From: JAJPHF01 sp035293805
Lineage (GTDB): Bacteria; Chloroflexota; UBA6077; JAJPHF01
Direction of reading: 5' to 3'
DNA: 64,000 nucleotides
Assembly: GCA_035293805.1 (NCBI GenBank)
Contig: DATGMD010000060.1
Coordinates: forward strand, 124,001-188,000
The position numbers were made by a program, and so were the translations under genes. Position 1 is the stretch's first letter, and every line of letters starts with the position of its first letter. The notes under the pieces were generated by a model. That model ran no database searches and was not told where the DNA came from. It saw only the letters and a list, made by a program, of their open reading frames with translations. Positions 1 to 9,211 of this stretch are shown here, piece after piece.

Positions 1-243
1 CCACTCTTGCTGCCAGGCGACCGATGCGGCCGCCCGGCTTGCCCATATCGTAGGGGCGCCCCCCGCCGGTCACCATCGGCCAAACGAGCGGAACCCGGCC
101 TGGCCGTTCGGCTAGTGGATATAGCCGCCTGAGCGACGGCTGACGGCGGCTGCCGTGTGGGGGGCGCTGCCCGAAGACGGGTCTGGTCGAGGGCGGTGGG
201 CAGGGTTGGCTACGAAGGCTACACGCCGGCTTCGGAAACCGGC

Positions 244-1632
244 TTAGGCTTTGTCCAACTCGTAGAGGAGGTCGCGCACGGCGCGGACATCGGTACGCAG
301 GCGGCCGTCCTGCTCGATCTCGCCAGCCACTTTTTGGACGCCGTGCATCACCGTCGTGTGATCGCGGCCGCCGAGCAGCGCGCCAACATCGGGGAGCGAG
401 AGCGGCGTCTCTTCGCGGAGGAGGTACATGGCGACCTGGCGCGGGCCCACCACGCGCTTGTCACGCGCTTTCCCTTGTAGGTCGAGGAGGCTGACGCTGT
501 AGTAGCGGGTGACGGCTTCCAGCACGCTCTCCGGGCGCACGGCGCGGCGCGCGGTGTCGGCGGTCACGTCAGCCAGCGCTGCGACAGCCGTCTCGGCCGT
601 CACGGGCTGTTGACTGAGCGCCGCGTGCGCGACGACCCGGTTCAGCGTGCCCTCAAGCTCGCGGATGTTGCTCTGCACCTTGTGCGCAATGTAGGCCAGC
701 ACGTCGTCTGGCACGTCCACGTCGAGCTTCGCACACTTGGCCTGTAGGATGGCGATGCGCGTCTCCAGATCGGGAGGCTGCACGTCGGCGATCAGCCCCC
801 ACTCAAAGCGCGACCGCAGACGGTCCTCCAGTGTGGGGATCGCTTTGGGTGGGCGGTCGCTCGAGAGCACAATCTGGCCGCTGGCGCCGTGGACCGCATT
901 GAAGGTGTGGAAGAATTCCTCCTGAGTGCCTTCCTTGCCAGCAATGAACTGAATGTCGTCGATCAACAGTACGTCGCAGTGACGATACTTGCTGCGAAAC
1001 TCCTCGCCCCGGCTCTTGCGGATCGAGTCAATCATCTCGTTGGTAAACGTCTCGGACGAGACGTATACAACCCGGGCCGTCGGGACGGCTAGTACCTGGT
1101 GAGCAATGGCGTGGAGCAGATGTGTCTTCCCGAGTCCAACGCCGCCGTAGATGAACAGGGGGTTGTACGCTTGGCCCGGATTGTCGGCCACCGCGCGGCA
1201 GGCGGCGTGCGCCAGGCGGTTGCCGCTGCCGACCACGAACTCGGCGAACGTGTACTTTGGGTTAAGCGGCGTGGTGGTCTGGCTGGCGGCTGGGCGGCGC
1301 GAGCGGCGCGCCGCGCCGTCTTCGGCCTCCGCCGCGAGGCCCAGCAGCGGCGCCGCCGGCGCGCTGGGGGGTGGCGCCGTCTTCAGCACGAAGCGGACGT
1401 CGACGGGCCGACCCATGATTCCCAGCAACGTCTTGCGGATCAGCGGCACGCAGCGCGTCTCCAGCCACTCCATGGTGAAGGGATTGGGCACCGCGATGAC
1501 GCAGGTGTCGCCCTCCACCTCGACGAGCGCTGTATCCTTGAACCACGTCTCGTAGTTCGGTCGGCTCATCTGCAGCTGCAGCTCGCCGAGTGCTGCCTGC
1601 CAGAGCTGCTGGTAGTCCAGCGTCCTTGCCAC
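244..1632 (-). CDS. dnaA: Chromosomal replication initiator protein DnaA
   Basis: Initiates chromosome replication by binding DnaA boxes at oriC as an ATP-bound filament and melting the duplex. The product is about 462 residues, normal for the family. An N-terminal domain I (NYETWFKDT) and a short variable linker precede the AAA+ domain, which has Walker A GGVGLGKTHLL near residue 165 and Walker B LLIDDIQF. The C-terminal domain IV carries the DnaA-box signature GGRDHTTVMHGV. I chose the GTG at 1632 because a GGGAGGGG Shine-Dalgarno lies 8-15 bases before it and the protein then begins with the usual start of domain I. A GTG/ATG further upstream at 1677 is possible but poorly supported. dnaN, recF and rpmH are not next to it in this window. 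Confidence 0.97.
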   Translation of the reverse strand: MARTLDYQQLWQAALGELQLQMSRPNYETWFKDTALVEVEGDTCVIAVPNPFTMEWLETRCVPLIRKTLLGIMGRPVDVRFVLKTAPPPSAPAAPLLGLAAEAEDGAARRSRRPAASQTTTPLNPKYTFAEFVVGSGNRLAHAACRAVADNPGQAYNPLFIYGGVGLGKTHLLHAIAHQVLAVPTARVVYVSSETFTNEMIDSIRKSRGEEFRSKYRHCDVLLIDDIQFIAGKEGTQEEFFHTFNAVHGASGQIVLSSDRPPKAIPTLEDRLRSRFEWGLIADVQPPDLETRIAILQAKCAKLDVDVPDDVLAYIAHKVQSNIRELEGTLNRVVAHAALSQQPVTAETAVAALADVTADTARRAVRPESVLEAVTRYYSVSLLDLQGKARDKRVVGPRQVAMYLLREETPLSLPDVGALLGGRDHTTVMHGVQKVAGEIEQDGRLRTDVRAVRDLLYELDKA

Positions 1633-1776
1633 TTGCGTCTTTTCCCCTCCCTGCCGTCTCACGGTGTCTCGCCGCACCCGTCGCGGGCGTCCGCGCCGTG
1701 CCGGTCCCGATCCGCGAGCTGCTTCCGCCTGATCGGCCGACTATCGCTCAGATGCTAGCAAACCCGCTGCCTCAAC

Positions 1777-1785
1777 TGTATACCA
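1777..1785 (-). promoter_or_regulatory. Candidate extended -10 promoter for dnaA
   Basis: Read on the minus strand, this is TGGTATACA, an extended -10 element (TGn followed by TATACA). It lies about 145 bases before the dnaA GTG in an AT-richer patch. No good -35 hexamer is visible 16-18 bases upstream, which fits an extended -10 promoter. The call rests on sequence match only. Confidence 0.45.
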
Positions 1786-1824
1786 GTCGCGTCGCGTGCC
1801 GTTACGATCGGGCTACAGACCTAA

Positions 1825-1905
1825 TCCCCGGACCCCTCCCCTATGAAGGCAGGGGGGCGCCGGTTCAGCCCCCAACCGGCCCGCCCCCCTCCCGCGGTAG
1901 TACTG
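1825..1905. repeat. Degenerate copy of G/C-rich palindromic dispersed repeat
   Basis: A run of C-blocks and G-blocks (CCCCTCCCC, AGGGGGG, CCGCCCCCCTCCCG) resembles the dispersed repeat seen at 10.8, 23.4 and 51.8 kb. It overlaps the 3' end of the SpoIIM-family gene, so the last residues of that protein (PREGGGPVGG) are encoded by repeat sequence. The family assignment is by eye. Confidence 0.45.
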
Positions 1906-2896
1906 GAGCCGGGGTGGGCGCACGCCGCCCGGCCAGTAGCAGATAGCTGTACAGCGCGACCCCGGTGAGCGCGCCAAGGCCAATCTTTGCTTCTGAGGGA
2001 AGGCTGCTGGGCGAGACAAACGCTTCCAGGCTGCCGGCCAGCACGAGCAGCGGCGCCGCGCCGAGCAGCAGCCGCACGGCCGCGCGCCCGCCCTCGGCCA
2101 GCGCCGCGCGGCGCGTCTGCAGCCCCGGCGCCAGCAGCGGGTAGCCGAGGCGCAGCCCGGCGGCACCGGCGATGACGACGGCGCTCAGTTCCAGGTAGCC
2201 GTGCGCCGAGATGAAGCCGACCAGCGGCAGCCCGAGGCCGTGCGCCTGGCAGGCGCCGAGCACGGCGCCAAGCAGCACACCGTTCTGCACTAACACGTAG
2301 ACCGTGCCGAGCCCGGCGAGCACGCCGCCGGCGAAGGCCATGATCGACACTTGCAGGTTGTGCGTCATCAGAAACGTCGAAACCGCCGGCCGCGCCTGTT
2401 CCGGGATGTCGGTCCACATGCGGCCCGCCCGGATCGTCGCCAGCAGCTCGGGCGAGACGAGCGCCTCCTGCCCGACCGTACTAGTTAGCGTGGCCACATA
2501 GGCGACTAGCGCGGGCAGGAAGAGCAAGGCCGCGCTGGCCAGCACGTAGCGGGCGTTGGCGCGGTAGAGTCGCGGAAAGCCCACGGTGAAGAAACCGAGG
2601 AAGCCATGCCAATTGGCGACTTCACGCTGGTACACGTAAGGGTGCGCGCGGGCCAGGAGCTGGTCGAGGTAGGTGCGTACACGGTCGCCCGGAAAGTCGC
2701 GCTGGGCCACAGCCAGATCGGCGCTCGCGTGCCGGTACAGCCGGCCGAGGCGTTCGAGCTCCGGTCCCGCGAAGCCGCGCAGTCCGCGCCCGGCCGCGCG
2801 GCCGAGCAGCGCTTCCAGTTCGGTCCAGTCCGCCTGTCGCCGTGCCACGAACTCGTCGACGCTCGCCATGCTCTGCTCCGGGTCGATCGTGGCCAC
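1865..2896 (-). CDS. SpoIIM-family (DUF95) integral membrane protein
   Basis: The product of 343 residues has a soluble N-terminal segment (residues 1-95, rich in charged and Arg residues) followed by about six hydrophobic segments. The membrane part includes the SpoIIM-type motifs TFLMTHNLQVSIMAFAGG and GFISAHGYLELSAVVIAG. SpoIIM proteins act with SpoIID and SpoIIP in peptidoglycan remodelling during engulfment in Bacillus. Homologues in non-sporulating bacteria have no defined role, and nothing here indicates sporulation. It is divergent from the RDD-family gene at 2996, a pairing often seen in Actinobacteria and Chloroflexota, so the two probably work in the same membrane system. The C-terminal tail is encoded by G/C-rich repeat sequence. 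Confidence 0.85.
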   Translation of the reverse strand: MATIDPEQSMASVDEFVARRQADWTELEALLGRAAGRGLRGFAGPELERLGRLYRHASADLAVAQRDFPGDRVRTYLDQLLARAHPYVYQREVANWHGFLGFFTVGFPRLYRANARYVLASAALLFLPALVAYVATLTSTVGQEALVSPELLATIRAGRMWTDIPEQARPAVSTFLMTHNLQVSIMAFAGGVLAGLGTVYVLVQNGVLLGAVLGACQAHGLGLPLVGFISAHGYLELSAVVIAGAAGLRLGYPLLAPGLQTRRAALAEGGRAAVRLLLGAAPLLVLAGSLEAFVSPSSLPSEAKIGLGALTGVALYSYLLLAGRRAPTPAPVLPREGGGPVGG

Positions 2897-2995
2897 GTCA
2901 ACTACACGTTGGCCGCTATCCGCTATAAGTGTAATGGCGGCCGCGCGGAGCGCGGCCGAACACTGCGCGTCCCAGTTGACGAGGGCTGGAACCTG
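2897..2995. promoter_or_regulatory. Divergent promoter region between SpoIIM-family and RDD genes
   Basis: The 99-base gap between two divergent start codons contains the only AT-rich patch nearby, CGCTATAAGTGTAAT at about 2929-2943. TATAAG and TGTAAT are possible -10 elements for the plus-strand gene, and its complement TTACACTTATAG could serve the minus-strand gene. No convincing -35 is visible. Confidence 0.35.
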
Positions 2996-3823
2996 ATGGC
3001 GGAGAGCTACATCGTCCAGACGCCTGAAAACGTCGCTATCAGCTACGATTTGGCCGGTATCGGCTCACGGTTTATCGCGGCAGCGCTTGACTCCTGCATC
3101 CAGCTTGCTCTCATCATACTGATTCTGATGGCGATGGGCGTGGTGGGCAGTCTGGGCGCCTCCAGCCGCCTTCTGCGTGATCTGACGACCACAGACCCGG
3201 GCCGCCTCGCCATCTGGGTCATCGCGCTGTTTCTCGTGGTGATCTTCCTGCTGCTCTGGGGCTACTACGCGGCATTCGAGATGGCCTGGAACGGCCAGAC
3301 ACCTGGCAAGCGCCTAATGCGGCTGCGGGTGCTGCGCGACAGCGGCTACCCGATCGGGCCCATCGACACGCTCATCCGCAACCTGGTGCGGCTGGTCGAC
3401 TTCCTCCCGATGGCGTATGGGCTCGGAGTGACCGTGATGCTCGTGGATAAGCGCTCACGGCGGCTCGGCGACCTCGCGGCGGGCACGATCGTGGTGAAGG
3501 AGCGCCGTGCGCTTCGCGCAACAGATTTGCTCCCCGCGGAGTCCTTCGCGGTCGAACCGATCTCGGCCGAGCCGGCAGAGGCGGTCACCCACGTGGACCG
3601 CCTGACGCCCGCGGACTATTCGCTGCTCCGCGAGTACCTGCTGCGACGCGAGCGGCTCGCGCCCGCGCCCCGCACGGCGCTCGCCCGCGAGCTGGCCGGG
3701 GCACTGGCCGCCCGGCTCGACGCGGCGCCGCCCTCGGATGGCGTGACGGCCGACGCTTTCCTGATGGCCGTAGCGGCCGCGTACCGCGCGCGCCACCGCC
3801 CGCCGGGCCAGGAAGCCGGCTAA
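2996..3823 (+). CDS. RDD-family membrane protein
   Basis: The protein of 275 residues starts at the ATG that begins MAESYIVQTPENV. The RDD signature is present: an Arg in the first hydrophobic segment (GIGSRFIAAALDS), a second segment, then the third with NGQTPGKRLMRLRV, and finally SRRLGDLAAGTIVV. RDD proteins are small multi-helix membrane proteins, some linked to Na+/H+ exchange, most uncharacterised. After about residue 170 the protein is soluble, helical and Ala/Arg-rich with no recognised domain. It is divergently paired with the SpoIIM-family gene. The open frame extends much further upstream, but that part overlaps the divergent gene and has no family similarity. Confidence 0.88.
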   Translation: MAESYIVQTPENVAISYDLAGIGSRFIAAALDSCIQLALIILILMAMGVVGSLGASSRLLRDLTTTDPGRLAIWVIALFLVVIFLLLWGYYAAFEMAWNGQTPGKRLMRLRVLRDSGYPIGPIDTLIRNLVRLVDFLPMAYGLGVTVMLVDKRSRRLGDLAAGTIVVKERRALRATDLLPAESFAVEPISAEPAEAVTHVDRLTPADYSLLREYLLRRERLAPAPRTALARELAGALAARLDAAPPSDGVTADAFLMAVAAAYRARHRPPGQEAG

Positions 3824-3889
3824 GCCAGTTCGCTGAGCTGATCGGGACGTTCGGTGTAGGCAAGCGTCCGGCCTTGCCAGGCCGAACTC

Positions 3890-5368
3890 CTAGCGGAGGG
3901 CGGCCGAGTGAGCGGGAGCGGCCACAGTGCGATTGCGCCCGCCCGCCTTCGCGGCGTAGAGCGCGCGGTCGGCGGCGTCCACCAACTGAGCCGGGTCGTA
4001 GGGCGCCGCGGCCGGGGCCGCTGCCACCCCCGCGCTCGCCGTCAGGTGGCCTAGGCCGTTTTTGGCCCACCGCTCGGCCATGGCCTGGCGCAGGCGCTCG
4101 GCGATACGAAGGGTGCCGTCGAGGTCCGTATCGGGCAAGACCACGGCGAACTCCTCACCGCCGTAGCGGGCGGCGAAATCGCTAGGCCGGATCCCGTCCC
4201 GGAGCACGGCGCCAAGGTCGCGCAGCGCGGTGTCGCCCGCCTGGTGGCCGAGCGTGTCGTTCAAGTGCTTGAAGTGATCGACGTCGAACAGGATGAGGCC
4301 CAGCGGGCGTTGGTCCTGCTCGGCCCGCTCGCAGCGGCGCGTGAACTGGTCGGCAAAGTAGCGCCGGTTGAACACCCCTGTTAGTCCGTCGGTCACAGCG
4401 GTTTCGCGCAGGCGCGCATACAGCCGGGCGTTGTCGAGGGCGGTGAAGAGGCTGATCGCCAACGCCTGGAGCAGGTCCCGGCTGCCGCGGCGCTCGCCCG
4501 TGGCGGCGCGGCCGGCCAGGCAGAAGGCGCCCCACATATCGCGCTCGTCGCCCAGCGGAAAGCACCGCCACGGGCCCAGCGGCGTGCCCTGCTCGGCATC
4601 GTCGATCGTGACCGTGGTTAGCGGCAGCGCCCCCGCCGGCGGCAAGTCGGCCAACGCCTCCGGCGGCAGCGTGCCAAAGAGCCGTTCGCGTACCTGCTGC
4701 TCTCCGTCGGGCCACTTCCCCCGCACAAGGGCCAGACCTTCGGCGGGATCAGCCTGGAGGAACAGCAGGCCCGCGAGCTGATAGTCCAGGATGCGTCCGA
4801 GCAGTTGGCCGGCGCGCTCAGCCGCGCGCCGATAGTCGCGCAGCTCGGCGGCTAGCTGGCCCAGCTGATTTAGGACAGTGGCCTCGTAAAGCTTCTGGTC
4901 GAGGAGTTGGTTCAGGCGCGCCAGTACGTCGACCTGGCCATCGGGTCGCTGGCTGAGCGCCTCCGGCGCGGGCGGCGCGCTGAGTTGCGCGCTGCGCTCT
5001 TCCAGAAGCCGCTTGACCGTGGCCAGCAGGCTCATTTCCCCGGCGCTCTTCGTCACGTACGCGTCGGCGCCGGCCTCGATGCCCCAGAACATGTCGCCCG
5101 CGCCCTCACGCGACGACAAAATGACGATGGGAATGGTCGCGGTGCGCGGCTCATTGCGCAGGAGCCGGGCCACCTGATAGCCGTTCATGCGCGGCATGTC
5201 GACGTCGAGCAGCACGAGGCTCGGATGCTGCGCCCAGGCTAGCTCGACCGCCGCGACGCCGTCTTCAGCCGTCACGACACGATATCCGCGCGCTTCGAGC
5301 GTGCGTGCCATGACCGTCCGGACCAGCCGGCTGTCGTCCGCCACAAGGATGGTAGGCGTCTGGCTCAT
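3890..5368 (-). CDS. Response regulator with GGDEF diguanylate cyclase domain
   Basis: The product of 492 residues makes cyclic di-GMP from two GTP under phosphorelay control. The receiver domain (residues 1-125) has acidic residues D11/D12, phosphoacceptor D55 (LLDVDMPRMNG), the SS pair at 85-86 and K107. A middle region (about 150-330) looks GAF-like. The GGDEF domain has the active-site motif GGEEF at 403-407 and an intact inhibitory I-site RPSD at 394-397, five residues before it, so feedback inhibition is expected. I chose the ATG at 5368 because the receiver fold starts immediately after it; an upstream in-frame ATG at 5482 adds only an Arg-rich stretch. No partner histidine kinase is adjacent, though the kinase at 42.6 kb is a candidate. 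Confidence 0.93.
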   Translation of the reverse strand: MSQTPTILVADDSRLVRTVMARTLEARGYRVVTAEDGVAAVELAWAQHPSLVLLDVDMPRMNGYQVARLLRNEPRTATIPIVILSSREGAGDMFWGIEAGADAYVTKSAGEMSLLATVKRLLEERSAQLSAPPAPEALSQRPDGQVDVLARLNQLLDQKLYEATVLNQLGQLAAELRDYRRAAERAGQLLGRILDYQLAGLLFLQADPAEGLALVRGKWPDGEQQVRERLFGTLPPEALADLPPAGALPLTTVTIDDAEQGTPLGPWRCFPLGDERDMWGAFCLAGRAATGERRGSRDLLQALAISLFTALDNARLYARLRETAVTDGLTGVFNRRYFADQFTRRCERAEQDQRPLGLILFDVDHFKHLNDTLGHQAGDTALRDLGAVLRDGIRPSDFAARYGGEEFAVVLPDTDLDGTLRIAERLRQAMAERWAKNGLGHLTASAGVAAAPAAAPYDPAQLVDAADRALYAAKAGGRNRTVAAPAHSAALR

Positions 5369-5627
5369 GCCGCCAATATCTCGCAATTCGCGCCGTCTAT
5401 CTCGCTGCCGTGCGGGCTTGCATCGGCTGTGCGCTCGGGGGGCCGAAATTGGCATCCGCCCTTGGCGGGTTGGGCTAATCATATCGCAGTCGCCAGACTC
5501 AACTCCATCCTGCGACGCTGCCCGGCCGCTTGAACGACGCCAATAACGAGCGATACGCTAGGAGAGCAAGCCTTCCAGCACACTGCGTATCGGCGCGTGG
5601 GAACCTGCGTGGAGTAGGGAAGAGCAG

Positions 5628-5948
5628 ATGACTACGCTTGAGATCGAGGGCGCCGAGCGCGGTTGGCTCGCCACGGTCTGTCTTGGCCGGGACGACGCGC
5701 TAGTCGTCCGCGCCGCCGTCACTCCGGACCTGGAGCAGCCTCTGCGCGCGTTGCTGCAGGGACTCCTCGAGCAGCCACACGAGGGCAGCATTCTCGGCGA
5801 GCGCCATGGCGACGACTTGCTCCACGGCCTGGCCGAGGTCATGGGCCGCCGCCGGCCGCTGTTGGGCACGGAGCGCGTCTTCGGCTACGTGCCCGGCGCG
5901 CCCCGGACCGCCTCTGCGGACCGCCCGCCCGGGTGGGACGAGCCCTGA
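5628..5948 (+). CDS. Hypothetical protein, 106 residues
   Basis: I do not recognise this protein. It begins MTTLEIEGAERGWLATVCLG and is acidic and soluble, with no membrane segment. The C-terminal portion VMGRRRPLLGTERVFGYVPG is followed by a Pro-rich, probably disordered tail. A purine-rich GGGAAGAG sits before the ATG. It is divergent from the GGDEF regulator across a 259-base gap and convergent with the lipoprotein gene at 6033. The amino-acid composition looks like a real protein, but there is no family evidence. Confidence 0.55.
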   Translation: MTTLEIEGAERGWLATVCLGRDDALVVRAAVTPDLEQPLRALLQGLLEQPHEGSILGERHGDDLLHGLAEVMGRRRPLLGTERVFGYVPGAPRTASADRPPGWDEP

Positions 5949-6032
5949 GCTGCCAGTCCCCATGACGATACTGCCACGCGCCAGCATGGCGGCCCGGCTC
6001 GTCACGCGACTTAGGCGAGCATCCCGCGAACG

Positions 6033-7121
6033 TCAGTACCCGACGGTCTTCAAGAAGCCGTTGGCATCGAGTTCTTGCAGGACGCGGTGGTCCACGAAGT
6101 CGCTCGGGTTGGCTGTCTTTGCCGCGGGAATCTCGGGGGCGCGCTGGTCTAGCACGGTCTGCACCGCCTCTAGCGACGGGTAAGGAGTGGGCGCCAGGTC
6201 ACCGATCCAGATGCGAACGCTACGCTCCAGCAGGTCGTCGTCGTCCGACTGGCTGGCCTGGCCTACCAGCCGCTTGGAGAGCGCCACGTCGCGCTTCGCC
6301 AGCGCGAGCCCCTCCAGGTGCGCCCGCGCCACGTCGCGGATGAGATCATACTGCGCCGCCAGCGTGGATCTGGTGACGGCCAGCGAGCCCTGCATGTACG
6401 GGATAGCGTAATCGCGGACATCCACCACCTGTGGATAGCCCTCGCGCTCGGCCAGGAAGTTGAATGGCAGCGCCAGCATCCCCGCCTCCACGCTCCCGCC
6501 GACGAGCGCCCCCAGCACCTGGTCCACGCCGCCGGCCTGCACCAGCAGGACGTCACGGCCAGCCTCCAGGCCAGCTTTCGCCAGCGTCACCGTCGTCGCG
6601 AGGTGTACGCCCGAGCCGAGCCGGGTGATGGCCACGCGCTTGTCGCGCAAGTCCTCGACGCGGCGGATGTCGGGCCGCGCGTGCAGCATGAAGTGCATGT
6701 ACTGCGAGTGATTCAGGATAAGTACCTGGTCGCCGCCTGCCAGGTCGATGTCCACTACCCCGGCACCCGCCGTTAGCGCGATGTCGATGTCGCCCGCGGC
6801 CATAGCCGGCGCCACCTGGGCGCTCGACTGCATGATCGTCGTCTCGACGTCCAGCCCGTACTTGCGGTAGATGCCCTGGTCCTGGGCCACGTAGACGGGC
6901 AGCACCTCGGTGCCGACGAATGCCACTGCCATCCGCACTCTGCGTAGCGGCGCTGCATCGGTCGGCGCCCCCGCGCTTCCCGCGGGCTGCCCGGCGGGTC
7001 GGCTCCGCGCCGCGGGCGCTGCCGCACTCGGCGCGCTCGCCGGCGACACTGGGACGGCCCCGCTGGCGCCGCTACAACCGACCAGCACCGCGAGCACCCA
7101 GATCGTGGCTAGCGTTCTCAC
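6033..7121 (-). CDS. ABC transporter substrate-binding lipoprotein, NMT1/TauA-like
   Basis: A periplasmic-type binding protein of about 362 residues, from the family that binds sulfonates, nitrate or pyrimidine precursors. The GTG at 7121 is preceded by GGGAGGGCGAGGAGG and opens a lipoprotein signal with lipobox LVGC, followed by an Ala/Ser/Pro linker of about 40 residues. The binding fold shows family-typical text: VAFVGTEVLPVYVAQDQGIY, QVAPAMAAGDIDIALTAGAG and RVEDLRDKRVAITRLGSG. No permease or ATPase is adjacent; the nearest ATPase is at 12.2 kb beside a second protein of the same family. The substrate cannot be read from the sequence. Confidence 0.88.
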   Translation of the reverse strand: MRTLATIWVLAVLVGCSGASGAVPVSPASAPSAAAPAARSRPAGQPAGSAGAPTDAAPLRRVRMAVAFVGTEVLPVYVAQDQGIYRKYGLDVETTIMQSSAQVAPAMAAGDIDIALTAGAGVVDIDLAGGDQVLILNHSQYMHFMLHARPDIRRVEDLRDKRVAITRLGSGVHLATTVTLAKAGLEAGRDVLLVQAGGVDQVLGALVGGSVEAGMLALPFNFLAEREGYPQVVDVRDYAIPYMQGSLAVTRSTLAAQYDLIRDVARAHLEGLALAKRDVALSKRLVGQASQSDDDDLLERSVRIWIGDLAPTPYPSLEAVQTVLDQRAPEIPAAKTANPSDFVDHRVLQELDANGFLKTVGY

Positions 7122-7435
7122 CCTCCTCGCCCTCCCTTCGCCGCCGGTGCGTGCCGCTCGGCGCGCACCTTGCTCGCCTAAGCGCCCATCCAAGTCGATA
7201 GGGATCCGGGACGTAGCGAAACGTCCGCGCGCACTCGGTCCATTGGTTCGGTGCCCACCTTAGCATGCCCGGGCTGAAACGCGATAGGTGGGGGCTCCCG
7301 CAGCATTGCACGCCCGTCACGGAACCAAGCGTGTGGCGCGGTTGCGACGGCTACGGGATTCCCTGCACGGACAACGGAGCGCTAGCCTGTCCTCGATGAG
7401 GATCGCCCTGGCGGGGGCGGGGAGGAAAGGCCGAG
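7122..7435. other. Intergenic region between divergent genes
   Basis: This 314-base gap separates the minus-strand lipoprotein gene from the plus-strand zinc-ribbon-like gene and should hold both promoters. I see no strong hexamer pair, no tRNA and no clear hairpin. Confidence 0.4.
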
Positions 7436-7672
7436 GTGCGAGAGGTATCCGATCAAGACATCCAGTGCCTACTATGCGACCGTGTCGTGGCCGAGTGGCG
7501 GCTTGGTCAACTGCGCCTGAACCCGAACTACCAGCGCGATGCGCGCACCGCACTGACGAGCCGTCGCTGCGGCTACTGTGGCGGGCGGCTGGTCGCCTTG
7601 CAAGTAATGGCCGGGTGGATCGACGCCGAGCCACAGTCGGCGCCCTTCCGACGCCGCTCGCGCGCCAGCTAG
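7436..7672 (+). CDS. Small CxxC/CxxC zinc-ribbon-like protein
   Basis: A 78-residue protein starting at a GTG preceded by GGAGGAAAGG with good spacing. Two CxxC pairs, CLLC at about residues 11-14 and CGYC at about 45-48, could together bind one zinc ion. The C-terminal tail is Arg/Ser-rich. It stands alone on the plus strand between a lipoprotein gene and an antiporter gene. Function is unknown; small zinc ribbons of this kind often bind nucleic acid or a protein partner. Confidence that it is a gene rests on the ribosome-binding site and the paired cysteines. Confidence 0.65.
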   Translation: MREVSDQDIQCLLCDRVVAEWRLGQLRLNPNYQRDARTALTSRRCGYCGGRLVALQVMAGWIDAEPQSAPFRRRSRAS

Positions 7673-7915
7673 GGGGCGGCGTGGCGCCCGGGGCCGCGGC
7701 CCGGGCGCCCGGCGTCTTGACCGCGGCGCGTTTGTGAGCGGGCGCGCTGTTAGGTAGAGTTAGTTTGGCGGGCTGGCCCGCCGGGGTCGCGCGTTGCCCT
7801 TTATCCAGCGTGCAAGGTGGAGACTGTCATGCAGTCTCTTTTTTTTGTACCCGCCGACGGGCGATGTAGTGTGCCAGGGGAGCGGTGGGGCGCGAGCAGC
7901 GGAGAGGAGCGGTGG

Positions 7916-9202
7916 GTGGGGGTCGGCGCGATCATCGCCGAGCTGTTCGTTCTCTTCGCCGTCGCCAAGCTGGCGGGGGAGGTGTTCCAGCGCCTGCGCC
8001 AGCCGCCGGTCATCGGCGAGCTGCTGGCGGGCGTGCTGATCGGGCCCTACGCGCTTGGCTGGATCGGCGTGCCGGGGCCGCAGCTCGTGGCGCTGTTCCA
8101 CGATCCCGCGACTGCGCAGGAAGCGCTCGCCCTCGTCTACCACGTCCTGGCAGAGTTAGGCGCCATCTTCCTTCTGTTCTTCGTGGGCCTGGAGACGCGG
8201 CTCAGCGACCTCCTCCGCGTGGGCGTGCGCGCCGCGGTCGTGGCCGTCACCGGTGTCGTGCTGCCGTTCATGCTCGGCGCGACGCTCATGCTGGCGCTCG
8301 GACACCCCGGGCCGGAGGCGGCGTTCGTCGGCACCGCGCTAGTGGCCACCAGCGTGGGCATTACGGCGCGGGTGCTGGGCGACCTCGGCTACCTCGCCAC
8401 GCTGGAGGCGCGCATCATCCTCGGCGCCGCCGTGGTGGACGACATCCTGGGCATGGTCGTGCTGGCAATCATGGCGGGCATCGGCGAGAACGGCCAAGTG
8501 GCGCCGCTGCCGATCGTCACCACGGCCGCGCTAGCCGTCGCCTTCACGGTGTTCACCGCGCTCGTCGGCACGCGGGTCGTCCAACTCGTCAGCGTGCGCC
8601 TGGAGCTGCTGCGCATCCGGAATGCGCCGTTCGTGGTCGCGGTGGCCGTGTGTCTGGGCCTGGCCGCGCTCGCCGATGTGATCGGCCTAGCCGCGATCAT
8701 CGGCGCGTTCCTCGCCGGCCTGGCGTTCGCCGAGACACGCGAGCAGTACGCCCTGGAGCGCCAGACGTTGCCCGTGTACGAGCTGCTGGTGCCGATGTTC
8801 TTCGTCATCACCGGCGCCAGCGTCGACTGGCGCCTGTTTCTCGACGGCCCCGTGGTCGGCCTGGCGCTCGGCGTCACCGCGCTCGCCATCCTGGGCAAGG
8901 TGATCGGTTGCGGCCTTGGCGCGTGGGGGCTTGGGCCGCGCGGCATGGCGATCGTCGGCGTAGGGATGGCGCCGCGCGGCGAGGTGGGCCTGATCGTGGC
9001 GAGCGTCGGTCAGGACTTGCACGCCATCCCCGACGCCGTGTTCTCCGTCGTGGTCGTGATGAGCGTGCTCACTACGGTCGCGGTCCCGCCGCTGCTGCCA
9101 CTGCTGTACCGGGGCTACGCCTCGCCCGCGCCCTCCTCACCGCTCGCGACCGATGACGATGGGCTGGCCGCGGCGCAAGATGGCCGGCTGCCCGAGCTGT
9201 AA
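7916..9202 (+). CDS. Cation:proton antiporter, CPA2/Kef type
   Basis: An integral membrane protein of about 428 residues with roughly 12 hydrophobic segments, exchanging Na+ or K+ for protons. The family pattern is clear: an early QPPVIGELLAGVLIGP motif, FFVGLETRLSDLL, and the ion-binding VVDDILGMVVLA with two adjacent aspartates. A later segment reads GAFLAGLAFAETR and GMAPRGEVGLIVAS. There is no C-terminal TrkA-N nucleotide-binding domain, unlike KefB/KefC, so it may be ungated. I chose the GTG at 7916 because GGAGAGGAG lies just upstream and the first membrane helix follows directly; an upstream in-frame ATG at 7817 would add 33 polar residues. Confidence 0.92.
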   Translation: MGVGAIIAELFVLFAVAKLAGEVFQRLRQPPVIGELLAGVLIGPYALGWIGVPGPQLVALFHDPATAQEALALVYHVLAELGAIFLLFFVGLETRLSDLLRVGVRAAVVAVTGVVLPFMLGATLMLALGHPGPEAAFVGTALVATSVGITARVLGDLGYLATLEARIILGAAVVDDILGMVVLAIMAGIGENGQVAPLPIVTTAALAVAFTVFTALVGTRVVQLVSVRLELLRIRNAPFVVAVAVCLGLAALADVIGLAAIIGAFLAGLAFAETREQYALERQTLPVYELLVPMFFVITGASVDWRLFLDGPVVGLALGVTALAILGKVIGCGLGAWGLGPRGMAIVGVGMAPRGEVGLIVASVGQDLHAIPDAVFSVVVVMSVLTTVAVPPLLPLLYRGYASPAPSSPLATDDDGLAAAQDGRLPEL

Positions 9203-9211
9203 ACCGGCCGG

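Noticed and set aside
157..480. A 107-codon plus-strand open frame at the window start
   Set aside because: It overlaps the 3' end of dnaA on the opposite strand and lacks a ribosome-binding site or recognisable protein features.
6428..6438. TGTGGATAG resembling a DnaA box
   Set aside because: A single copy inside a coding sequence; no cluster of boxes or AT-rich unwinding element was seen near dnaA or elsewhere, so no oriC is called.
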